64,000 bases of DNA from Formosa sediminum (GCF_007197735.1 NZ_CP041637.1:62001-126000); one strand, 5' to 3'; numbered from the stretch's first letter, positions 32,885-45,866 are shown. The notes: a model not told the origin generated them from the sequence alone. Numbers and translations are program-made.

Positions 32885-35800
32885 TTAGTTAAAATTTACT
32901 TCTTGTTTTTTAGCTTGCATCATTTCGTCAAACTCTTCTTTAGATCCCACGATAATATGATCGTATTTACGCATACCAGTACCTGCTGGTATTTTGTGTC
33001 CTACAATAACATTTTCTTTAAGACCTTCAAGATAATCTACTTTACCTGCTACAGCTGCTTCGTTAAGAACCTTAGTTGTTTCTTGGAACGATGCTGCAGA
33101 AATAAATGATTTGGTTTGAAGTGATGCTCTTGTTATACCTTGTAAGATAGGCGTAGCCGTTGCTGGCTGTGCGTCTCTAGCAGTTACAAGTGCTTTATCT
33201 TCGCGACGTAATAATGAATTCTCATCTCTTAGTGTAAAAGGTGTTATTAATTGACCCTCTTTAAGATTAGTAGAATCTCCAGCGTTTTCAACAACTTTTA
33301 ATCCGAAAATTTTATCATTTTCTTCGATAAAGTCTGCTTTATGAACCAATTGATCTTCTAAGAAAATAGTATCTCCAGAATCTTTAATTTGAACTTTACG
33401 CATCATTTGTCTAACAACAACCTCGAAGTGCTTATCATTAATTTTCACCCCTTGTAAACGGTATACTTCTTGAACTTCATTCACTAAGTATTGTTGTACA
33501 GCTGAAGGGCCTTTAATGTTTAAGATATCGTTAGGTGTGATAGAACCATCAGAAAGTGGCATACCTGCTTTTACATAATCATTTTCTTGTACTAAGATCT
33601 GATTAGATAATTTAACTAGATATTTCTTAACATCTCCTAATTTAGATTCTACAATAATCTCACGATTACCACGCTTAATTTTACCAAAAGTAACCACACC
33701 ATCAATAGCACTTACTACAGCTGGGTTAGAAGGGTTACGTGCTTCAAACAATTCTGTAACACGTGGTAAACCTCCTGTAATATCCCCTGCTTTAGCAGAT
33801 TTACGAGGAATTTTTACTAAAATTTTACCAACACCAATCTTTTCACCATCGTCTATCATTAAGTGTGCTCCAACTGGTAAGTTGTAAGAACGGATAGGGT
33901 TACCTTTTGCATCATCTACATGAAGGGTTGGTATTAATTTTTTATTTCTTGATTCTGAAATTACTTTTTCTTGGAATCCTGTTTGCTCATCGATTTCTAC
34001 TTGATAAGTAATACCTTGCTCAATATTTTCATAACGTACTTTACCTGCAAATTCAGAGATAATTACACCGTTATATGGATCCCATTGACAAACTACATCT
34101 CCTTTTTTAAGATCTACACCATTATCAATAAAGATAGTAGAACCATAAGGGATATTGTTTGTACTTAAAGTAATTCCTGTTTTCTTATCTATAAGTTTTA
34201 ATTCTGAAGTACGAGAGATAACAATATCTACAGTATTACCTTCTGCATCAACACCTTTAACCGTTTTAAGATCTTCGATTTCTGCAACTCCATCAAACTT
34301 AACAATAAGTTTATTGTCTTCTGAAATGTTACCTGCAATACCTCCAACGTGGAACGTACGTAATGTTAACTGAGTTCCTGGTTCTCCAATAGATTGCGCA
34401 GCAACTACACCAACAGCTTCTCCTAATTGTACCATTTTGTTGGTAGATAGGTTACGACCATAACATTTAGCACAAATACCTTTCTTAGCCTCACAGCTTA
34501 AAGGTGAACGTACTTCAACAGCATCTAAAGGCGATTGATTGATTTTATCTGCGATATCATCATCTATTAATTGACCTTCAGAAACTAATAATTCTTCTGT
34601 TAATGGGTTGTAAACATCATGTAAAGATACACGTCCAATTACGCGTTCTCCTAAAGACTCAACAACTTCATCATTTTTCTTTAATGCTGTAACTTCTACA
34701 CCTCTTAAAGTACCACAGTCTTCACTGTTAATGATTACATCTTGAGATACATCTACAAGACGACGTGTTAAGTACCCTGCATCGGCAGTTTTAAGAGCGG
34801 TATCTGCAAGACCTTTACGAGCACCGTGCGTAGAGATAAAGTATTCTAAAATTGAAAGTCCTTCTTTAAAGTTAGAAAGAATTGGGTTTTCAATGATTTC
34901 TCCACCTCCTGCGTTAGATTTTTTAGGTTTTGCCATTAATCCACGCATACCTGTAAGCTGACGAATCTGTTCTTTAGATCCACGCGCTCCAGAATCAAGC
35001 ATCATAAATACCGAGTTAAATCCTTGTTGATCTTCACGGATACGTTTCATTGACAATTCAGTCAATTCAGCATTTGTAGAGGTCCAGATATCAATAACCT
35101 GGTTATAACGTTCGTTGTTTGTTATAAGTCCCATGTTATAGTTACCCATAATACCATCTACAAGACCATTGGCCTTATCTATCATACCTTGCTTTTCTGG
35201 TGGGATAATAATATCACCTAAACTAAATGATAGTCCACCTTGGAAAGCAAATTTATAACCTAAAGTTTTAATGGCATCTAAGAATTCTGCTGTTTCTGGA
35301 ACAGAAGTTACTCTTAAGATATTACCAATAATATCTCTTAAAGATTTTTTAGTTAAAACTTGGTTTATATATCCAGCTGCATGCGGTACTTTTTCATTAA
35401 ATAGTACACGTCCTACAGTAGTTTCAATAATTTGTAATACCAATTCTCCTTCTTCATTAAAGTCGTATGTTCTAACTTTAATTCCAGCATTTAAGTCTAC
35501 ACGTTTCTCGTTAAAAGCAATCTCTACTTCCTCTGGAGAATAGAATGTTAAACCTTCACCTTTAATTGGCACTTCTGGAGTAGATTTACGTAGCTTAGTC
35601 ATATAATATAGACCAAGTACCATATCTTGAGAAGGCACCGTTACAGGAGAACCATTCGCTGGATTCAAGATATTATGAGACGCTAACATTAACATTTGCG
35701 CTTCAAGAATAGCTTCAGGACCTAATGGTAAGTGAACTGCCATTTGATCTCCATCGAAATCGGCGTTAAATGCGGTACACACTAATGGGTGTAATTGGAT

Positions 35801-37189
35801 TGCCTTACCCTCAATTAATTTTGGTTGGAAGGCTTGTATACCCAAACGGTGTAACGTAGGAGCACGGTTTAGTAATATTGGATGTCCTTTAAGAACATTC
35901 TCCAAGATATCCCAAACCACAGGCTCTTTTTTATCTATAATTTTCTTTGCAGATTTTACAGTTTTTACAATACCTCTTTCAATTAATTTTCTAATTACAA
36001 AAGGTTTGTAAAGCTCGGCTGCCATGTTTTTTGGTAACCCACATTCAAACAATTTCATTTCTGGTCCAACAACAATTACTGAACGTGCAGAATAATCAAC
36101 ACGTTTTCCTAATAAGTTTTGACGGAAACGACCTTGCTTACCTTTTAAAGAATCTGATAATGATTTTAAAGGTCTGTTAGAATCTGTTTTTACTGCAGAA
36201 GCTTTACGTGTGTTATCAAATAACGAATCTACAGACTCTTGTAGCATACGTTTTTCATTACGTAAGATAACTTCTGGTGCTTTTATCTCAACTAATCTTT
36301 TAAGACGGTTGTTACGGATAATTACACGACGGTATAAATCATTTAAATCTGAAGTCGCAAAACGACCTCCATCTAATGGTACTAACGGACGTAATTCTGG
36401 TGGAATTACAGGAATCACTTTCATGATCATCCATTCTGGACGATTCTCTCTATATTCATTAGACTCACGTAGTGCTTCTACAACTTGTAAACGTTTTAAA
36501 GCTTCAGTTTTACGTTGTTTAGACGTTTCTGTATTTGCTTTATGACGTAATTGATATGATAATGCATCAAGATCAATACGCGCTAAAAGTTCGATTAAAC
36601 ACTCAGCACCCATTTTCGCTAAGAATTTATTTGGGTCTGTATCTTCTAAGTATTGATTATCTTGAGGAAGTGTTTCTAAAACATTTAAATACTCTTCTTC
36701 AGTTAAGAAATCCATTTTTTGTAATGGTTCTCCTTCTTCGTTTTTAGCATTACCCGGTTGGATTACTACGTAGCGTTCGTAGTAAATAATCATATCTAAT
36801 TTCTTAGAAGGTAACCCTAATAAATAACCAATTTTATTTGGTAAAGAACGGAAGTACCAGATGTGTGCAACAGGAACAACAAGATTAATGTGTCCTACTC
36901 TATCACGACGTACCTTCTTTTCTGTTACTTCAACACCACAACGGTCACATACAATACCTTTGTAGCGAATACGCTTATATTTTCCACAGGCACATTCGTA
37001 GTCTTTTACAGGACCAAAAATACGCTCACAGAATAAACCATCTCGTTCTGGTTTATGTGTTCGATAATTGATAGTTTCTGGCTTTAACACTTCACCGTTA
37101 GACTCTGCTAAAATAGACTCTGGTGAGGCTAAACCAATTGAGATTTTATTAAACCTCTTTACTGTATTCTTATCTTGTTTTCTTGCCAT
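32885..37189 (-). CDS. rpoC: DNA-directed RNA polymerase subunit beta'
   Basis: The 1434-residue large subunit holding the catalytic Mg site. It has the N-terminal zinc site [20 protein letters not shown], the active-site loop [12 protein letters not shown], and the second zinc cluster [16 protein letters not shown]. The bridge/trigger-helix region is around [20 protein letters not shown]. The length is normal for Bacteroidota, which carry insertions relative to E. coli. It lies 71 bases after rpoB in the same operon. Confidence 0.98.
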   Translation of the reverse strand: MARKQDKNTVKRFNKISIGLASPESILAESNGEVLKPETINYRTHKPERDGLFCERIFGPVKDYECACGKYKRIRYKGIVCDRCGVEVTEKKVRRDRVGHINLVVPVAHIWYFRSLPNKIGYLLGLPSKKLDMIIYYERYVVIQPGNAKNEEGEPLQKMDFLTEEEYLNVLETLPQDNQYLEDTDPNKFLAKMGAECLIELLARIDLDALSYQLRHKANTETSKQRKTEALKRLQVVEALRESNEYRENRPEWMIMKVIPVIPPELRPLVPLDGGRFATSDLNDLYRRVIIRNNRLKRLVEIKAPEVILRNEKRMLQESVDSLFDNTRKASAVKTDSNRPLKSLSDSLKGKQGRFRQNLLGKRVDYSARSVIVVGPEMKLFECGLPKNMAAELYKPFVIRKLIERGIVKTVKSAKKIIDKKEPVVWDILENVLKGHPILLNRAPTLHRLGIQAFQPKLIEGKAIQLHPLVCTAFNADFDGDQMAVHLPLGPEAILEAQMLMLASHNILNPANGSPVTVPSQDMVLGLYYMTKLRKSTPEVPIKGEGLTFYSPEEVEIAFNEKRVDLNAGIKVRTYDFNEEGELVLQIIETTVGRVLFNEKVPHAAGYINQVLTKKSLRDIIGNILRVTSVPETAEFLDAIKTLGYKFAFQGGLSFSLGDIIIPPEKQGMIDKANGLVDGIMGNYNMGLITNNERYNQVIDIWTSTNAELTELSMKRIREDQQGFNSVFMMLDSGARGSKEQIRQLTGMRGLMAKPKKSNAGGGEIIENPILSNFKEGLSILEYFISTHGARKGLADTALKTADAGYLTRRLVDVSQDVIINSEDCGTLRGVEVTALKKNDEVVESLGERVIGRVSLHDVYNPLTEELLVSEGQLIDDDIADKINQSPLDAVEVRSPLSCEAKKGICAKCYGRNLSTNKMVQLGEAVGVVAAQSIGEPGTQLTLRTFHVGGIAGNISEDNKLIVKFDGVAEIEDLKTVKGVDAEGNTVDIVISRTSELKLIDKKTGITLSTNNIPYGSTIFIDNGVDLKKGDVVCQWDPYNGVIISEFAGKVRYENIEQGITYQVEIDEQTGFQEKVISESRNKKLIPTLHVDDAKGNPIRSYNLPVGAHLMIDDGEKIGVGKILVKIPRKSAKAGDITGGLPRVTELFEARNPSNPAVVSAIDGVVTFGKIKRGNREIIVESKLGDVKKYLVKLSNQILVQENDYVKAGMPLSDGSITPNDILNIKGPSAVQQYLVNEVQEVYRLQGVKINDKHFEVVVRQMMRKVQIKDSGDTIFLEDQLVHKADFIEENDKIFGLKVVENAGDSTNLKEGQLITPFTLRDENSLLRREDKALVTARDAQPATATPILQGITRASLQTKSFISAASFQETTKVLNEAAVAGKVDYLEGLKENVIVGHKIPAGTGMRKYDHIIVGSKEEFDEMMQAKKQEVNFN

Positions 37190-37260
37190 AATATATGGTG
37201 ATATCGAATTATTTGTAAACTGTGTTCACCGAATTTACTTGAAACCCGGTGAACAATATA

Positions 37261-40200
37261 TTATTCCTCTAATCTAATGTCTAATCCTAAACCTTTCAAT
37301 TCGTGCATAAGTACGTTAAAAGATTCTGGTAATCCTGGTTCTGGCATTTGCTCTCCTTTTACGATTGCTTCGTAAGTTTTAGCTCTACCAATAACATCAT
37401 CAGATTTCACTGTCAATATTTCTCTTAGGGTTGAAGAAGCACCATATGCTTCAAGTGCCCATACTTCCATCTCTCCAAAACGCTGACCTCCAAATTGTGC
37501 TTTACCACCTAATGGTTGTTGTGTAATTAAAGAGTAAGGTCCTATAGAACGTGCATGCATTTTGTCGTCAATCATGTGACCTAATTTGATCATATAAATA
37601 ACTCCAACAGTTGCTTTTTGATCAAAACGATCTCCTGTTCCACCATCGTATAAGTAAGTATGTCCAAATTCAGGAACTCCAGCTTTATTAGTTAAGGCTG
37701 TTATTTCATCAATTGTTGCACCATCAAAAATTGGTGTGGCATACTTCTGACCTAATTTTTGTCCTGCCCATCCAAGAACAGTTTCATAAATTTGACCAAT
37801 GTTCATACGAGATGGTACCCCAAGTGGATTTAATACGATATCTACAGGTGTTCCATCTTCTAAGAAAGGCATATCTTCTTGACGAACGATACGGGCAACA
37901 ATACCTTTGTTACCGTGACGTCCTGCCATTTTATCCCCTACTTTTAGTTTACGTTTTTTAGCGATGTAAACTTTTGCTAATTTAATAATACCAGCTGGTA
38001 ACTCATCTCCTACAGAGATTGTAAACTTCTCACGTCTTAAAGACCCTTGTAAGTCGTTTTCTTTAATCTTGTAATTGTGGATTAAGTCTGCAACCAATTT
38101 ATTAGTATGCTCATCTGTTGTCCAAACACCTGATGTTAGGTGTGTATAGTCTTCAACAGAATTTAACATTTTTAAAGTATATTTCTTACCTTTTGGTAAT
38201 ACTTCTTCACCTAAATCATTAAAGATTCCTTGTGCTGTTTTTCCGCCAACTAAAGCGAAAAGTTTATCGATTAATATTGCTTTAAGATCTTCGAATTTAG
38301 TGTAATAAACCGCTTCTAATTGTGCAATATCTTCTTTATCCTTAGCTCTTTTACGTTTATCTTTAACGGCACGAGCAAATAATTTTTTCTCTATAACTAC
38401 ACCATTTAATGATGGTGAAGCTTTTAAAGAAGCATCTTTAACATCTCCAGCTTTATCACCAAAGATAGCACGTAATAATTTCTCTTCAGGAGTTGGATCT
38501 GATTCACCTTTTGGTGTGATTTTTCCAATAAGGATATCACCAGGTTTTACTTCAGCACCAACACGAATCATACCATTTTCATCTAAATCTTTAGTTGCCT
38601 CTTCAGAAACGTTAGGGATATCATTAGTTAACTCTTCATTACCTAATTTAGTATCACGCACTTCTAAAGAATACTCATCGATATGTATAGATGTAAAGAT
38701 ATCTTCACGTACTACTTTTTCAGAAATAACAATTGCATCCTCAAAGTTATACCCTTTCCAAGGCATAAAGGCTACTTTCATATTTCTACCTAAAGCTAAT
38801 TCTCCGTTTTCTGTAGCGTAACCTTGACAAAGTACTTGACCTTTTTCAATTTTATCACCTTTACGAACAATTGGTTTAAGGTTAATAGATGTTCCTTGGT
38901 TTGTTTTTCTAAACTTAACTAAAGGATATGTTTTAGTATCAGAATCGAAACTTACAGAGGCTTCATCTTCCGTTCTATCGTAACGGATAGTAATTTCATT
39001 AGCATCTACATATTCTACTACTCCATTTCCTTCTGCATTTATAAGAACACGAGAATCTTTAGCAACTTGACGTTCTAAACCTGTTCCTACAATTGGAGCA
39101 TCTACTCGCAATAAAGGTACAGCTTGACGCATCATGTTAGATCCCATTAATGCACGGTTGGCATCATCATGCTCTAAGAACGGAATTAAAGATGCCGATA
39201 TAGATGAAATCTGGTTTGGAGCAACATCTGTATAATGTAATGCTGTTGGCTCAATAACAGGGAAGTCACCTTCCATTCGGGCAATAACCTTATCATGTAC
39301 AATTTTAGCATTCTCATCAATTTGCACAGTTGCTTGTGCAATTAATTTTTCTTCTTCTTCTTCTGCACTTAAATATACAGGCGGATTAACGATGTCTACC
39401 ACACCATCAGAAACAGGTCTATATGGAGTTTCAATGAATCCCATAGAGTTCACTTTTGCATATACAGAAAGTGAAGATATTAAACCAATGTTTGGTCCTT
39501 CTGGAGTTTCAATAGGACAAAGACGACCATAGTGTGTATAGTGAACGTCACGTACTTCGAAACCTGCTCTTTCTCTAGATAAACCTCCTGGTCCTAAAGC
39601 TGAAAGACGACGCTTATGCGTAATCTCTGCCAATGGATTGGTTTGGTCCATAAATTGAGATAACTGGTTAGTCCCAAAGAACGAATTAATTACAGACGAT
39701 AAAGTCTTAGCATTAATTAAGTCTATTGGTGTAAACACCTCGTTATCACGCACATTCATACGCTCACGAATAGTACGTGCCATACGTGCTAAACCAACAC
39801 CAAATTGAGAAGATAATTGTTCACCAACTGTACGAACACGACGGTTAGATAAGTGGTCAATATCATCAATCTCTGCTTTAGAATTGATAAGCTCGATTAA
39901 ATATTTTATAATAGTAATGATATCTTCTTTAGTAAGCACTTGCTTATCCATTCCGATATCTAATTGTAATTTTTTATTCATTCTGTAACGCCCAACTTCT
40001 CCTAAAGAGTAACGTTGGTCTGAGAAGAATAATTTATCAATAATTCCTCTTGCAGTTTCCTCATCTGGCGGTTCTGCGTTACGTAATTGACGGTAGATAT
40101 GCTCTACAGCTTCTTTTTCAGAGTTTGTTGGATCTTTCTGAAGTGTATTATGAATAATAGCATAATCGCCTTGTTCAGCACTTTCTTTATGTAAAAGAAC

Positions 40201-41076
40201 AGTCTTTACGTTAGCTTCAAGAATTTCTTCAATATTATCTTTATCTAAGATAGTATCACGATCTAAAACAATTTCGTTACGTTCAATAGAAACTACTTCT
40301 CCTGTATCTTCATCAACGAAATCTTCATGCCATGTATTTAATACACGAGCTGCTAATTTGCGTCCTTGATATTTTTTAAGTCCAGACTTAGACACTTTAA
40401 TTTCTTCAGCTAAATCAAATATTTCAAGAATATCTTTATCGCGTTCAAAACCTATAGCTCTAAATAAAGTGGTTACTGGTAACTTTTTCTTACGATCGAT
40501 ATATGCATACATTACACTGTTAATGTCTGTAGCAAATTCAATCCAAGATCCTTTAAATGGAATAACTCTTGCTGAATATAACTTAGTACCATTTGCGTGA
40601 AATGATTGACCAAAGAATACTCCAGGAGAACGGTGTAATTGAGAAACTACAACACGCTCAGCACCATTAATACAAAATGTACCACTTGGTGTCATGTAAG
40701 GAATTGTACCTAAGTACACATCTTGAACAATGGTTTCGAAATCCTCATGTTCAGGGTCTGTACAGTATAATTTTAACCTTGCTTTAAGCGGAACGCTGTA
40801 TGTAAGCCCTCTTTCAATACATTCTTCTAAAGAATATCTTGGTGGATCAACAAAGTAATCTAAAAATTCTAGTACGAATTGATTACGAGTGTCTGTTATT
40901 GGAAAATTCTCCATGAAGGTGTTATATAAACCTTCATTACCTCTTTCTTCAGATTTGGTCTCTAGTTGGAAAAAATCCTGGAAGGATTTAATCTGAATAT
41001 CCAAGAAATCTGGATATTCTGTTCTATTAACAATAGACGAGAAATTTAATCTTTCAGCTTGTGTTACTAACATCAA
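37261..41076 (-). CDS. rpoB: DNA-directed RNA polymerase subunit beta
   Basis: A 1271-residue catalytic subunit. The rifampicin region is readable as [33 protein letters not shown] in pieces. Catalytic and fork motifs such as [30 protein letters not shown] and the C-terminal [20 protein letters not shown] are intact. Two adjacent ATG codons begin it (41076 and 41073). The cluster rif-region residues look wild type (QFMDQ, HKRR). A hairpin lies in the rplL-rpoB gap. Confidence 0.98.
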   Translation of the reverse strand: MMLVTQAERLNFSSIVNRTEYPDFLDIQIKSFQDFFQLETKSEERGNEGLYNTFMENFPITDTRNQFVLEFLDYFVDPPRYSLEECIERGLTYSVPLKARLKLYCTDPEHEDFETIVQDVYLGTIPYMTPSGTFCINGAERVVVSQLHRSPGVFFGQSFHANGTKLYSARVIPFKGSWIEFATDINSVMYAYIDRKKKLPVTTLFRAIGFERDKDILEIFDLAEEIKVSKSGLKKYQGRKLAARVLNTWHEDFVDEDTGEVVSIERNEIVLDRDTILDKDNIEEILEANVKTVLLHKESAEQGDYAIIHNTLQKDPTNSEKEAVEHIYRQLRNAEPPDEETARGIIDKLFFSDQRYSLGEVGRYRMNKKLQLDIGMDKQVLTKEDIITIIKYLIELINSKAEIDDIDHLSNRRVRTVGEQLSSQFGVGLARMARTIRERMNVRDNEVFTPIDLINAKTLSSVINSFFGTNQLSQFMDQTNPLAEITHKRRLSALGPGGLSRERAGFEVRDVHYTHYGRLCPIETPEGPNIGLISSLSVYAKVNSMGFIETPYRPVSDGVVDIVNPPVYLSAEEEEEKLIAQATVQIDENAKIVHDKVIARMEGDFPVIEPTALHYTDVAPNQISSISASLIPFLEHDDANRALMGSNMMRQAVPLLRVDAPIVGTGLERQVAKDSRVLINAEGNGVVEYVDANEITIRYDRTEDEASVSFDSDTKTYPLVKFRKTNQGTSINLKPIVRKGDKIEKGQVLCQGYATENGELALGRNMKVAFMPWKGYNFEDAIVISEKVVREDIFTSIHIDEYSLEVRDTKLGNEELTNDIPNVSEEATKDLDENGMIRVGAEVKPGDILIGKITPKGESDPTPEEKLLRAIFGDKAGDVKDASLKASPSLNGVVIEKKLFARAVKDKRKRAKDKEDIAQLEAVYYTKFEDLKAILIDKLFALVGGKTAQGIFNDLGEEVLPKGKKYTLKMLNSVEDYTHLTSGVWTTDEHTNKLVADLIHNYKIKENDLQGSLRREKFTISVGDELPAGIIKLAKVYIAKKRKLKVGDKMAGRHGNKGIVARIVRQEDMPFLEDGTPVDIVLNPLGVPSRMNIGQIYETVLGWAGQKLGQKYATPIFDGATIDEITALTNKAGVPEFGHTYLYDGGTGDRFDQKATVGVIYMIKLGHMIDDKMHARSIGPYSLITQQPLGGKAQFGGQRFGEMEVWALEAYGASSTLREILTVKSDDVIGRAKTYEAIVKGEQMPEPGLPESFNVLMHELKGLGLDIRLEE

Positions 41077-41137
41077 TGGACGAAATTTGGATTAAAAATA
41101 ATAGTATGTGCGTATCTAAGTATTATATACGCAAAAT

Positions 41138-41173
41138 GGTTTAGGCCTTAGAGTAACACTCTAGACCTAAACC
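41138..41173 (-). terminator. Attenuator-like hairpin between rplL and rpoB
   Basis: GGTTTAGG and CCTAAACC pair, with a second arm (TAGAGT/ACTCTA) separated by a small bulge. No strong T run follows on the minus strand, so partial termination, as known for rplL-rpoB in other bacteria, is more likely than full termination. Confidence 0.55.
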
Positions 41174-41196
41174 TTTATGTTGTTTGGTAAGTAAGC

Positions 41197-41568
41197 TTAC
41201 TTAAGCTCAACCTCAGCTCCTGCCTCTTCTAATGATGCTTTTAAAGCTTCTGCTTCGTCTTTAGAAATACCTTCTTTGATTGGGCTTGGTGCTTCATCAA
41301 CTAAACCTTTAGCTTCTTTTAAACCTAATCCAGTTAATTCTTTAACTAACTTTACAACAGCTAATTTAGAACCACCAGCGGCTTTAAGAATAACATCAAA
41401 TTCAGTTTTTTCTTCAGCAGCCTCACCTGCAGCAGGTCCAGCAGCTACAGCTACAGCAGCAGCAGCAGGCTCAATACCATACTCATCTTTTAATATAGTT
41501 GCTAATTCATTAACTTCTTTTACTGTTAAGTTAACTAATTGTTCTGCGAAATCTTTTAAATCTGCCAT
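41197..41568 (-). CDS. rplL: 50S ribosomal protein L7/L12
   Basis: A 123-residue stalk protein with N-terminal dimerisation helix ([20 protein letters not shown]), an Ala-rich hinge, and the C-terminal factor-binding domain with [20 protein letters not shown]. It is followed by a hairpin and rpoB. Confidence 0.97.
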   Translation of the reverse strand: MADLKDFAEQLVNLTVKEVNELATILKDEYGIEPAAAAVAVAAGPAAGEAAEEKTEFDVILKAAGGSKLAVVKLVKELTGLGLKEAKGLVDEAPSPIKEGISKDEAEALKASLEEAGAEVELK

Positions 41569-41631
41569 TTTCTATCGTTTTAATAAATTTTTAATGTAAT
41601 ATATTTGTGTAATAATGCGTACTATGTAATA

Positions 41632-42153
41632 TTATCCCTCTTTTTGAGATAACGTTTTTAAGATACCTGTAAGTTTCCCTCCACTTGATTGAAGTGCAGA
41701 TACAACATTCTTAGCAGGCGATTGTAATAATCCAATGATATCTCCAATTAACTCTTCACGAGATTTGATATCTACTAAGGCATCTAATTGATCGTCACCA
41801 ATGTAAACTGCTTCTTCTATAAAAGCACCTTTTAATAAAGGTTTATCAGATTTTTTTCTGAATGCTTTTATAACTTTAGCAGGAGCATTTCCAGTTTCAG
41901 AATACATTACTGAAGTATTACCTTTTAAAACAGATGCTAAGTCTCCAAACTCTTTATCTGAAGCTTCCATTGCTTTTTCAAGTAATGTGTTTTTTACAAT
42001 TGCTAATTTAATATTAGCTTTAAAACAAGCGCGACGTAAGTCTGATGTAGTCACTGCATTTAAACCTGAAATATCTGCTAAATAAATATTTGCATTATTG
42101 GCTAATTGTGCAGTTAGATCTTCAATTACTTGTGATTTTTCTTCTCTTGTCAT
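41632..42153 (-). CDS. rplJ: 50S ribosomal protein L10
   Basis: The 173-residue stalk base protein, with MTREEKSQVIEDLTAQLANN and LRRACFKANIKLAIVKNTLL typical of L10 and a C-terminal helix that binds L7/L12 dimers. In other bacteria L10-L12 regulates translation of this operon; the leader was not examined in detail. Confidence 0.96.
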   Translation of the reverse strand: MTREEKSQVIEDLTAQLANNANIYLADISGLNAVTTSDLRRACFKANIKLAIVKNTLLEKAMEASDKEFGDLASVLKGNTSVMYSETGNAPAKVIKAFRKKSDKPLLKGAFIEEAVYIGDDQLDALVDIKSREELIGDIIGLLQSPAKNVVSALQSSGGKLTGILKTLSQKEG

Positions 42154-42172
42154 AATAAAAGTTTTTAACTAA

Positions 42173-42862
42173 TTAACCAATTTTAGGCTCAACAGCTATA
42201 CTAGGACTCATTGTAGAAGACATAAAAATACTTTTTACGTAAGTTCCTTTTGCCGCAGTTGGCTTTAATTTTATTAATGTTTGTAATAATTCGTTTGCGT
42301 TACCTGCAATTTGATCAGGACTAAAAGATGCTTTACCAATAGCAGCGTGAACAATACCAGTTTTATCAACTTTAAAGTCAATTTTACCAGCTTTTACTTC
42401 AGTTACTGCTTTTGCAACATCCATAGTTACTGTACCAGTTTTTGGGTTTGGCATTAAACCTCTAGGTCCTAATATACGTCCTAATGGTCCTAATTTCCCC
42501 ATTACACTTGGCATAGTTATAATTACATCTACGTCTGTCCATCCACTCTTGATTTTATCAAGATATTCATCTAAACCTACGTAATCTGCTCCAGCTTCTT
42601 TAGCTTCTGCTTCTTTGTCTGGAGTTACTAATGCTAAAACTTTTACGTCTTTACCAGTTCCATGAGGAAGAGATACTACACCTCTAACCATTTGGTTCGC
42701 TTTTCTAGGATCTACTCCTAAACGAACTGCAATATCAACAGACGCATCAAATTTTGCGTTTGTTATTTCTTTTACTAATGAAGATGCTTCATTAATAGAA
42801 TAAAGTTTTCCTTTTTCTATTTTTGCTAAAGCTTCTTTTTGCTTTTTTGTTAATCTTGCCAT
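42173..42862 (-). CDS. rplA: 50S ribosomal protein L1
   Basis: A 229-residue L1-stalk protein with [40 protein letters not shown] and the C-terminal [14 protein letters not shown]. It follows rplK after 20 bases. Confidence 0.97.
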   Translation of the reverse strand: MARLTKKQKEALAKIEKGKLYSINEASSLVKEITNAKFDASVDIAVRLGVDPRKANQMVRGVVSLPHGTGKDVKVLALVTPDKEAEAKEAGADYVGLDEYLDKIKSGWTDVDVIITMPSVMGKLGPLGRILGPRGLMPNPKTGTVTMDVAKAVTEVKAGKIDFKVDKTGIVHAAIGKASFSPDQIAGNANELLQTLIKLKPTAAKGTYVKSIFMSSTMSPSIAVEPKIG

Positions 42863-42882
42863 TTTAAATGTCTTTTTCTAGA

Positions 42883-43320
42883 TTAATTTGGCGCGTTTCC
42901 AGTCACGGTTATACCCATAGACCTTGCGGTACCTGCGATCATTTTCATAGCTGATTCAATTGTAAATGCATTTAAATCTTGCATTTTATCTTCAGCGATA
43001 GTTTTAATTTGATCCCAAGAAACTTTAGCTACTTTTTTTCGGTTTGGCTCACCAGAACCCTTTTTTAACTTAGCTGCTTCTAATAATTGTACTGCAGCTG
43101 GTGGTGTCTTAATTACAAAATCAAATGATTTGTCTTTGTAAACAGAAATCACAACCGGTAATACTTTACCTTGTTTGTCTTGCGTTCTAGCATTGAATTG
43201 CTTACAGAACTCCATGATGTTTACACCTGCAGCTCCTAAAGCGGGTCCAACCGGTGGCGACGGATTCGCTGCACCTCCCCGAACTTGTAACTTAACTACT
43301 TTACCTAATTCTTTTGCCAT
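42883..43320 (-). CDS. rplK: 50S ribosomal protein L11
   Basis: A 145-residue protein of the GTPase centre. N-terminal [20 protein letters not shown] and the C-terminal rRNA-binding [17 protein letters not shown] are clear. It follows nusG and precedes rplA, the standard order. Confidence 0.97.
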   Translation of the reverse strand: MAKELGKVVKLQVRGGAANPSPPVGPALGAAGVNIMEFCKQFNARTQDKQGKVLPVVISVYKDKSFDFVIKTPPAAVQLLEAAKLKKGSGEPNRKKVAKVSWDQIKTIAEDKMQDLNAFTIESAMKMIAGTARSMGITVTGNAPN

Positions 43321-43397
43321 TTTTAATAATTTAATTTTGATGTGGATCTACTGTTGGAAGCGGTATAACACATCTTTGTATACTTGTAACAGTTTTT

Positions 43398-43952
43398 TTA
43401 TACTTTCTCTACTTGCATGTAGTTTAACTCTAATGGTGTTTTTCTTCCAAAAATCTTTACCATTACTTCAAGCTTACGCTTTTCTTCGTTAATCTTTTCA
43501 ATTGTACCATCAAATCCATTAAATGGACCGTCAATTACTTTAACAGTTTCTCCAATTTCGTAAGGTATAGCAACTGTAGTTTCTGTATCTACAGTAAGTT
43601 CATCAACCTTACCTAACATTCTGTTTACTTCAGATTGTCTTAATGGTACTGGATCACCTCCTTTAGTTTCACCTAAAAAACCAATAACGTTAGTTACAGA
43701 TCTTATAATATGAGGTACTTCTCCAGTTAAATTAGCTTGAACCATAATGTAACCAGGAAAATACACTTTTTCTTTTTGTATTTTTTTTCCGTTACGAATT
43801 TGTATTACTTTTTCTGTTGGAACAAGTACTTGATCTACATAATCTTGCATTCCTAAACGAGAAATCTCACTTTCTATATAGGCTTTAATTTTATTCTCTT
43901 GACCACTTACAGCTCTTACAACATACCACTTTTTAGCATTTGTTTCAGACAT
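43398..43952 (-). CDS. nusG: Transcription termination/antitermination factor NusG
   Basis: 184 residues from the ATG ending at 43952 (MSETNAKKWYVVRAVSGQEN), the normal NusG N-terminus. An upstream in-frame start would overlap secE. The NGN domain ends with IRSVTNVIGFLGETKGGDPV, and the KOW domain is seen as GETVKVIDGPFNGFDGTIEK. It couples RNA polymerase to Rho or the ribosome. It lies 11 bases after secE. Confidence 0.96.
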   Translation of the reverse strand: MSETNAKKWYVVRAVSGQENKIKAYIESEISRLGMQDYVDQVLVPTEKVIQIRNGKKIQKEKVYFPGYIMVQANLTGEVPHIIRSVTNVIGFLGETKGGDPVPLRQSEVNRMLGKVDELTVDTETTVAIPYEIGETVKVIDGPFNGFDGTIEKINEEKRKLEVMVKIFGRKTPLELNYMQVEKV

Positions 43953-43963
43953 AAAAAATATTT

Positions 43964-44158
43964 TTAGTTGATTAAATGAAAGTAATACGAAATTGCCTTG
44001 CTGAATACTGTATCTACTCCCCATATTGCTAAAGAGAACACTGTAGAAAATACAGCAACCAAAATAGTTAAGCTTTGTGCTTCTGCCATAGTAGGCCAAG
44101 TTACATTATGCTTTAACTCTTCGAATGATTCTTTTACGTAATTTACAAATCCAGCCAT
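43964..44158 (-). CDS. secE: Protein translocase subunit SecE
   Basis: 64 residues with the amphipathic VNYVKESFEELKHNVTWPTM stretch and one membrane helix (LTILVAVFSTVFSLAIWGVD). It is a part of the SecYEG channel, in its usual place before nusG. Confidence 0.95.
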   Translation of the reverse strand: MAGFVNYVKESFEELKHNVTWPTMAEAQSLTILVAVFSTVFSLAIWGVDTVFSKAISYYFHLIN

Positions 44159-44179
44159 TATTTTTCAAAACTTTATTAG

Positions 44180-44252
44180 CACGGGCGGAGAGACTCGAAC
44201 TCACGACACCTGGTTTTGGAGACCAGTGCTCTACCAACTGAGCTACGCCCGT
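44180..44252 (-). tRNA. tRNA-Trp (anticodon CCA)
   Basis: Minus strand, acceptor ACGGGCG/CGCCCGT, anticodon loop CTCCAAA, T-arm GAGTTCGAGTC. It lies between tuf and secE as in many Bacteroidota. Confidence 0.95.
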
Positions 44253-44261
44253 ATAAAAGTC

Positions 44262-44287
44262 AAGGTATTTCAGAATTGAAACACCTT
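44262..44287 (-). terminator. Stem-loop between tuf and tRNA-Trp
   Basis: AAGGTaTTTCA/TGAAAcACCTT with one internal mismatch and loop GAAT. It may be a partial terminator or a processing signal, followed on the minus strand by CTTTTAT. Confidence 0.4.
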
Positions 44288-44312
44288 AACCTTATATTGT
44301 ATTAAACTTTAT

Positions 44313-45500
44313 TTAGTCTAAAATTTCAGTTACTTGTCCTGCACCTACAGTTCTACCTCCTTCACGGATAGCGAAACGTAATCCAACATTCATTGCGATT
44401 GGTTGGTGTAAGTCTACAGTAATAGTTAAGTTATCTCCTGGCATTACCATTTCAACTCCTTCAGGTAAGTTAATAGTTCCTGTTACATCAGTTGTACGTA
44501 CGTAGAACTGTGGACGGTAGTTGTTATGGAATGGAGTGTGACGTCCACCTTCTTCTTTCTTAAGGATATAAACCTCAGCTTTGAATTTAGCGTGTGGAGT
44601 TACAGATCCTGGCTTAGTAATAACCATTCCTCTTTTAATATCTTCTTTAGCAATACCTCTTAATAAGATACCTGCGTTATCTCCAGCCTCACCTCTATCA
44701 AGGATTTGACGGAACATTTCAATACCTGTAATAGTAGAAGTTAACTTTTCAGCACCCATACCAATAATTTCAACAGGATCTCCAGTTTTCGCTACACCAG
44801 TTTCGATACGTCCAGTTGCTACTGTACCACGTCCTGTAATAGAGAATACGTCTTCGATAGGCATTAAGAAATCTTTATCTACTTCTCTTAAAGGTTCTTT
44901 AATCCAAGTATCACAAGCTTCCATTAATTCAAGAATCTTTTCAGACCATTTTGGCTCACCGTTTAATCCACCTAATGCAGATCCAGCAATTACAGGTCCA
45001 TTATCACCATCATAGTCATAGAAAGAAAGTAAATCTCTAACTTCCATTTCAACTAATTCTAATAATTCTTCATCATCAACTAAATCCACTTTATTCATGA
45101 AAACAACGATAGATGGAATACCTACTTGTTTCCCTAATAAGATGTGCTCTCTAGTTTGAGGCATTGGTCCATCAGTAGCAGCAACCACTAAAATTGCACC
45201 GTCCATTTGAGCAGCACCAGTTACCATGTTCTTTACGTAATCCGCGTGACCTGGACAGTCAACGTGAGCGTAGTGACGGTTAGCTGTTTGATACTCTACG
45301 TGAGATGTATTAATTGTAATACCTCTTTCTTTTTCTTCTGGAGCGTTATCAATCTGATCGAAGTTTTTTACTTCTGAAAGTCCTGCAGCAGCTAGTACAG
45401 TAGTAATAGCAGCAGTTAATGTTGTTTTACCGTGATCTACGTGTCCAATTGTACCTATATTTAAGTGTGGTTTGGAACGATCAAAAGTTGCCTTTGCCAT
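44313..45500 (-). CDS. tuf: Elongation factor Tu
   Basis: A 395-residue translation GTPase delivering aminoacyl-tRNA. G1 is [14 protein letters not shown], switch II is [12 protein letters not shown], and G4 is MNKVDL. The switch I region ([15 protein letters not shown]) and domains II/III ([28 protein letters not shown]) are intact. It sits in a cluster with four tRNAs upstream and tRNA-Trp downstream. Confidence 0.98.
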   Translation of the reverse strand: MAKATFDRSKPHLNIGTIGHVDHGKTTLTAAITTVLAAAGLSEVKNFDQIDNAPEEKERGITINTSHVEYQTANRHYAHVDCPGHADYVKNMVTGAAQMDGAILVVAATDGPMPQTREHILLGKQVGIPSIVVFMNKVDLVDDEELLELVEMEVRDLLSFYDYDGDNGPVIAGSALGGLNGEPKWSEKILELMEACDTWIKEPLREVDKDFLMPIEDVFSITGRGTVATGRIETGVAKTGDPVEIIGMGAEKLTSTITGIEMFRQILDRGEAGDNAGILLRGIAKEDIKRGMVITKPGSVTPHAKFKAEVYILKKEEGGRHTPFHNNYRPQFYVRTTDVTGTINLPEGVEMVMPGDNLTITVDLHQPIAMNVGLRFAIREGGRTVGAGQVTEILD

Positions 45501-45564
45501 GTTTTAAAAATTTAATCTTAGTTATATAATAATATTAGTGTATTCCTTTTCATGTTCTTAATAG

Positions 45565-45636
45565 AGCCAATGACGGGAATTGAACCCGTGACCTCTTCCT
45601 TACCAAGGAAACGCTCTACCCCTGAGCTACACCGGC
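45565..45636 (-). tRNA. tRNA-Thr (anticodon GGT)
   Basis: Minus strand, anticodon loop TTGGTAA between TTTCC/GGAAG arms, T-arm CGGGTTCAATTCCCG. Confidence 0.93.
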
Positions 45637-45645
45637 TTAAAATTG

Positions 45646-45718
45646 AGCGAGAGACCGGGTTCGAACCGGCGACATTCAGCTTGGAAGGCTGACGCTCTAC
45701 CAACTGAGCTACTCTCGC
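45646..45718 (-). tRNA. tRNA-Gly (anticodon TCC)
   Basis: Minus strand, acceptor GCGAGAG/CTCTCGC, anticodon loop CTTCCAA, T-arm CCGGTTCGAACCCGG. Confidence 0.94.
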
Positions 45719-45784
45719 ATTATTTTAATTCCTTGTATTTATAATTACCAGCATTTTTACAATTTTACAACCGTAAAAATAATG

Positions 45785-45866
<82 letters not shown>

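Noticed and set aside
45518-45703. 61-residue open frame on the minus strand
   Set aside because: It overlaps the tRNA-Gly and tRNA-Thr genes.
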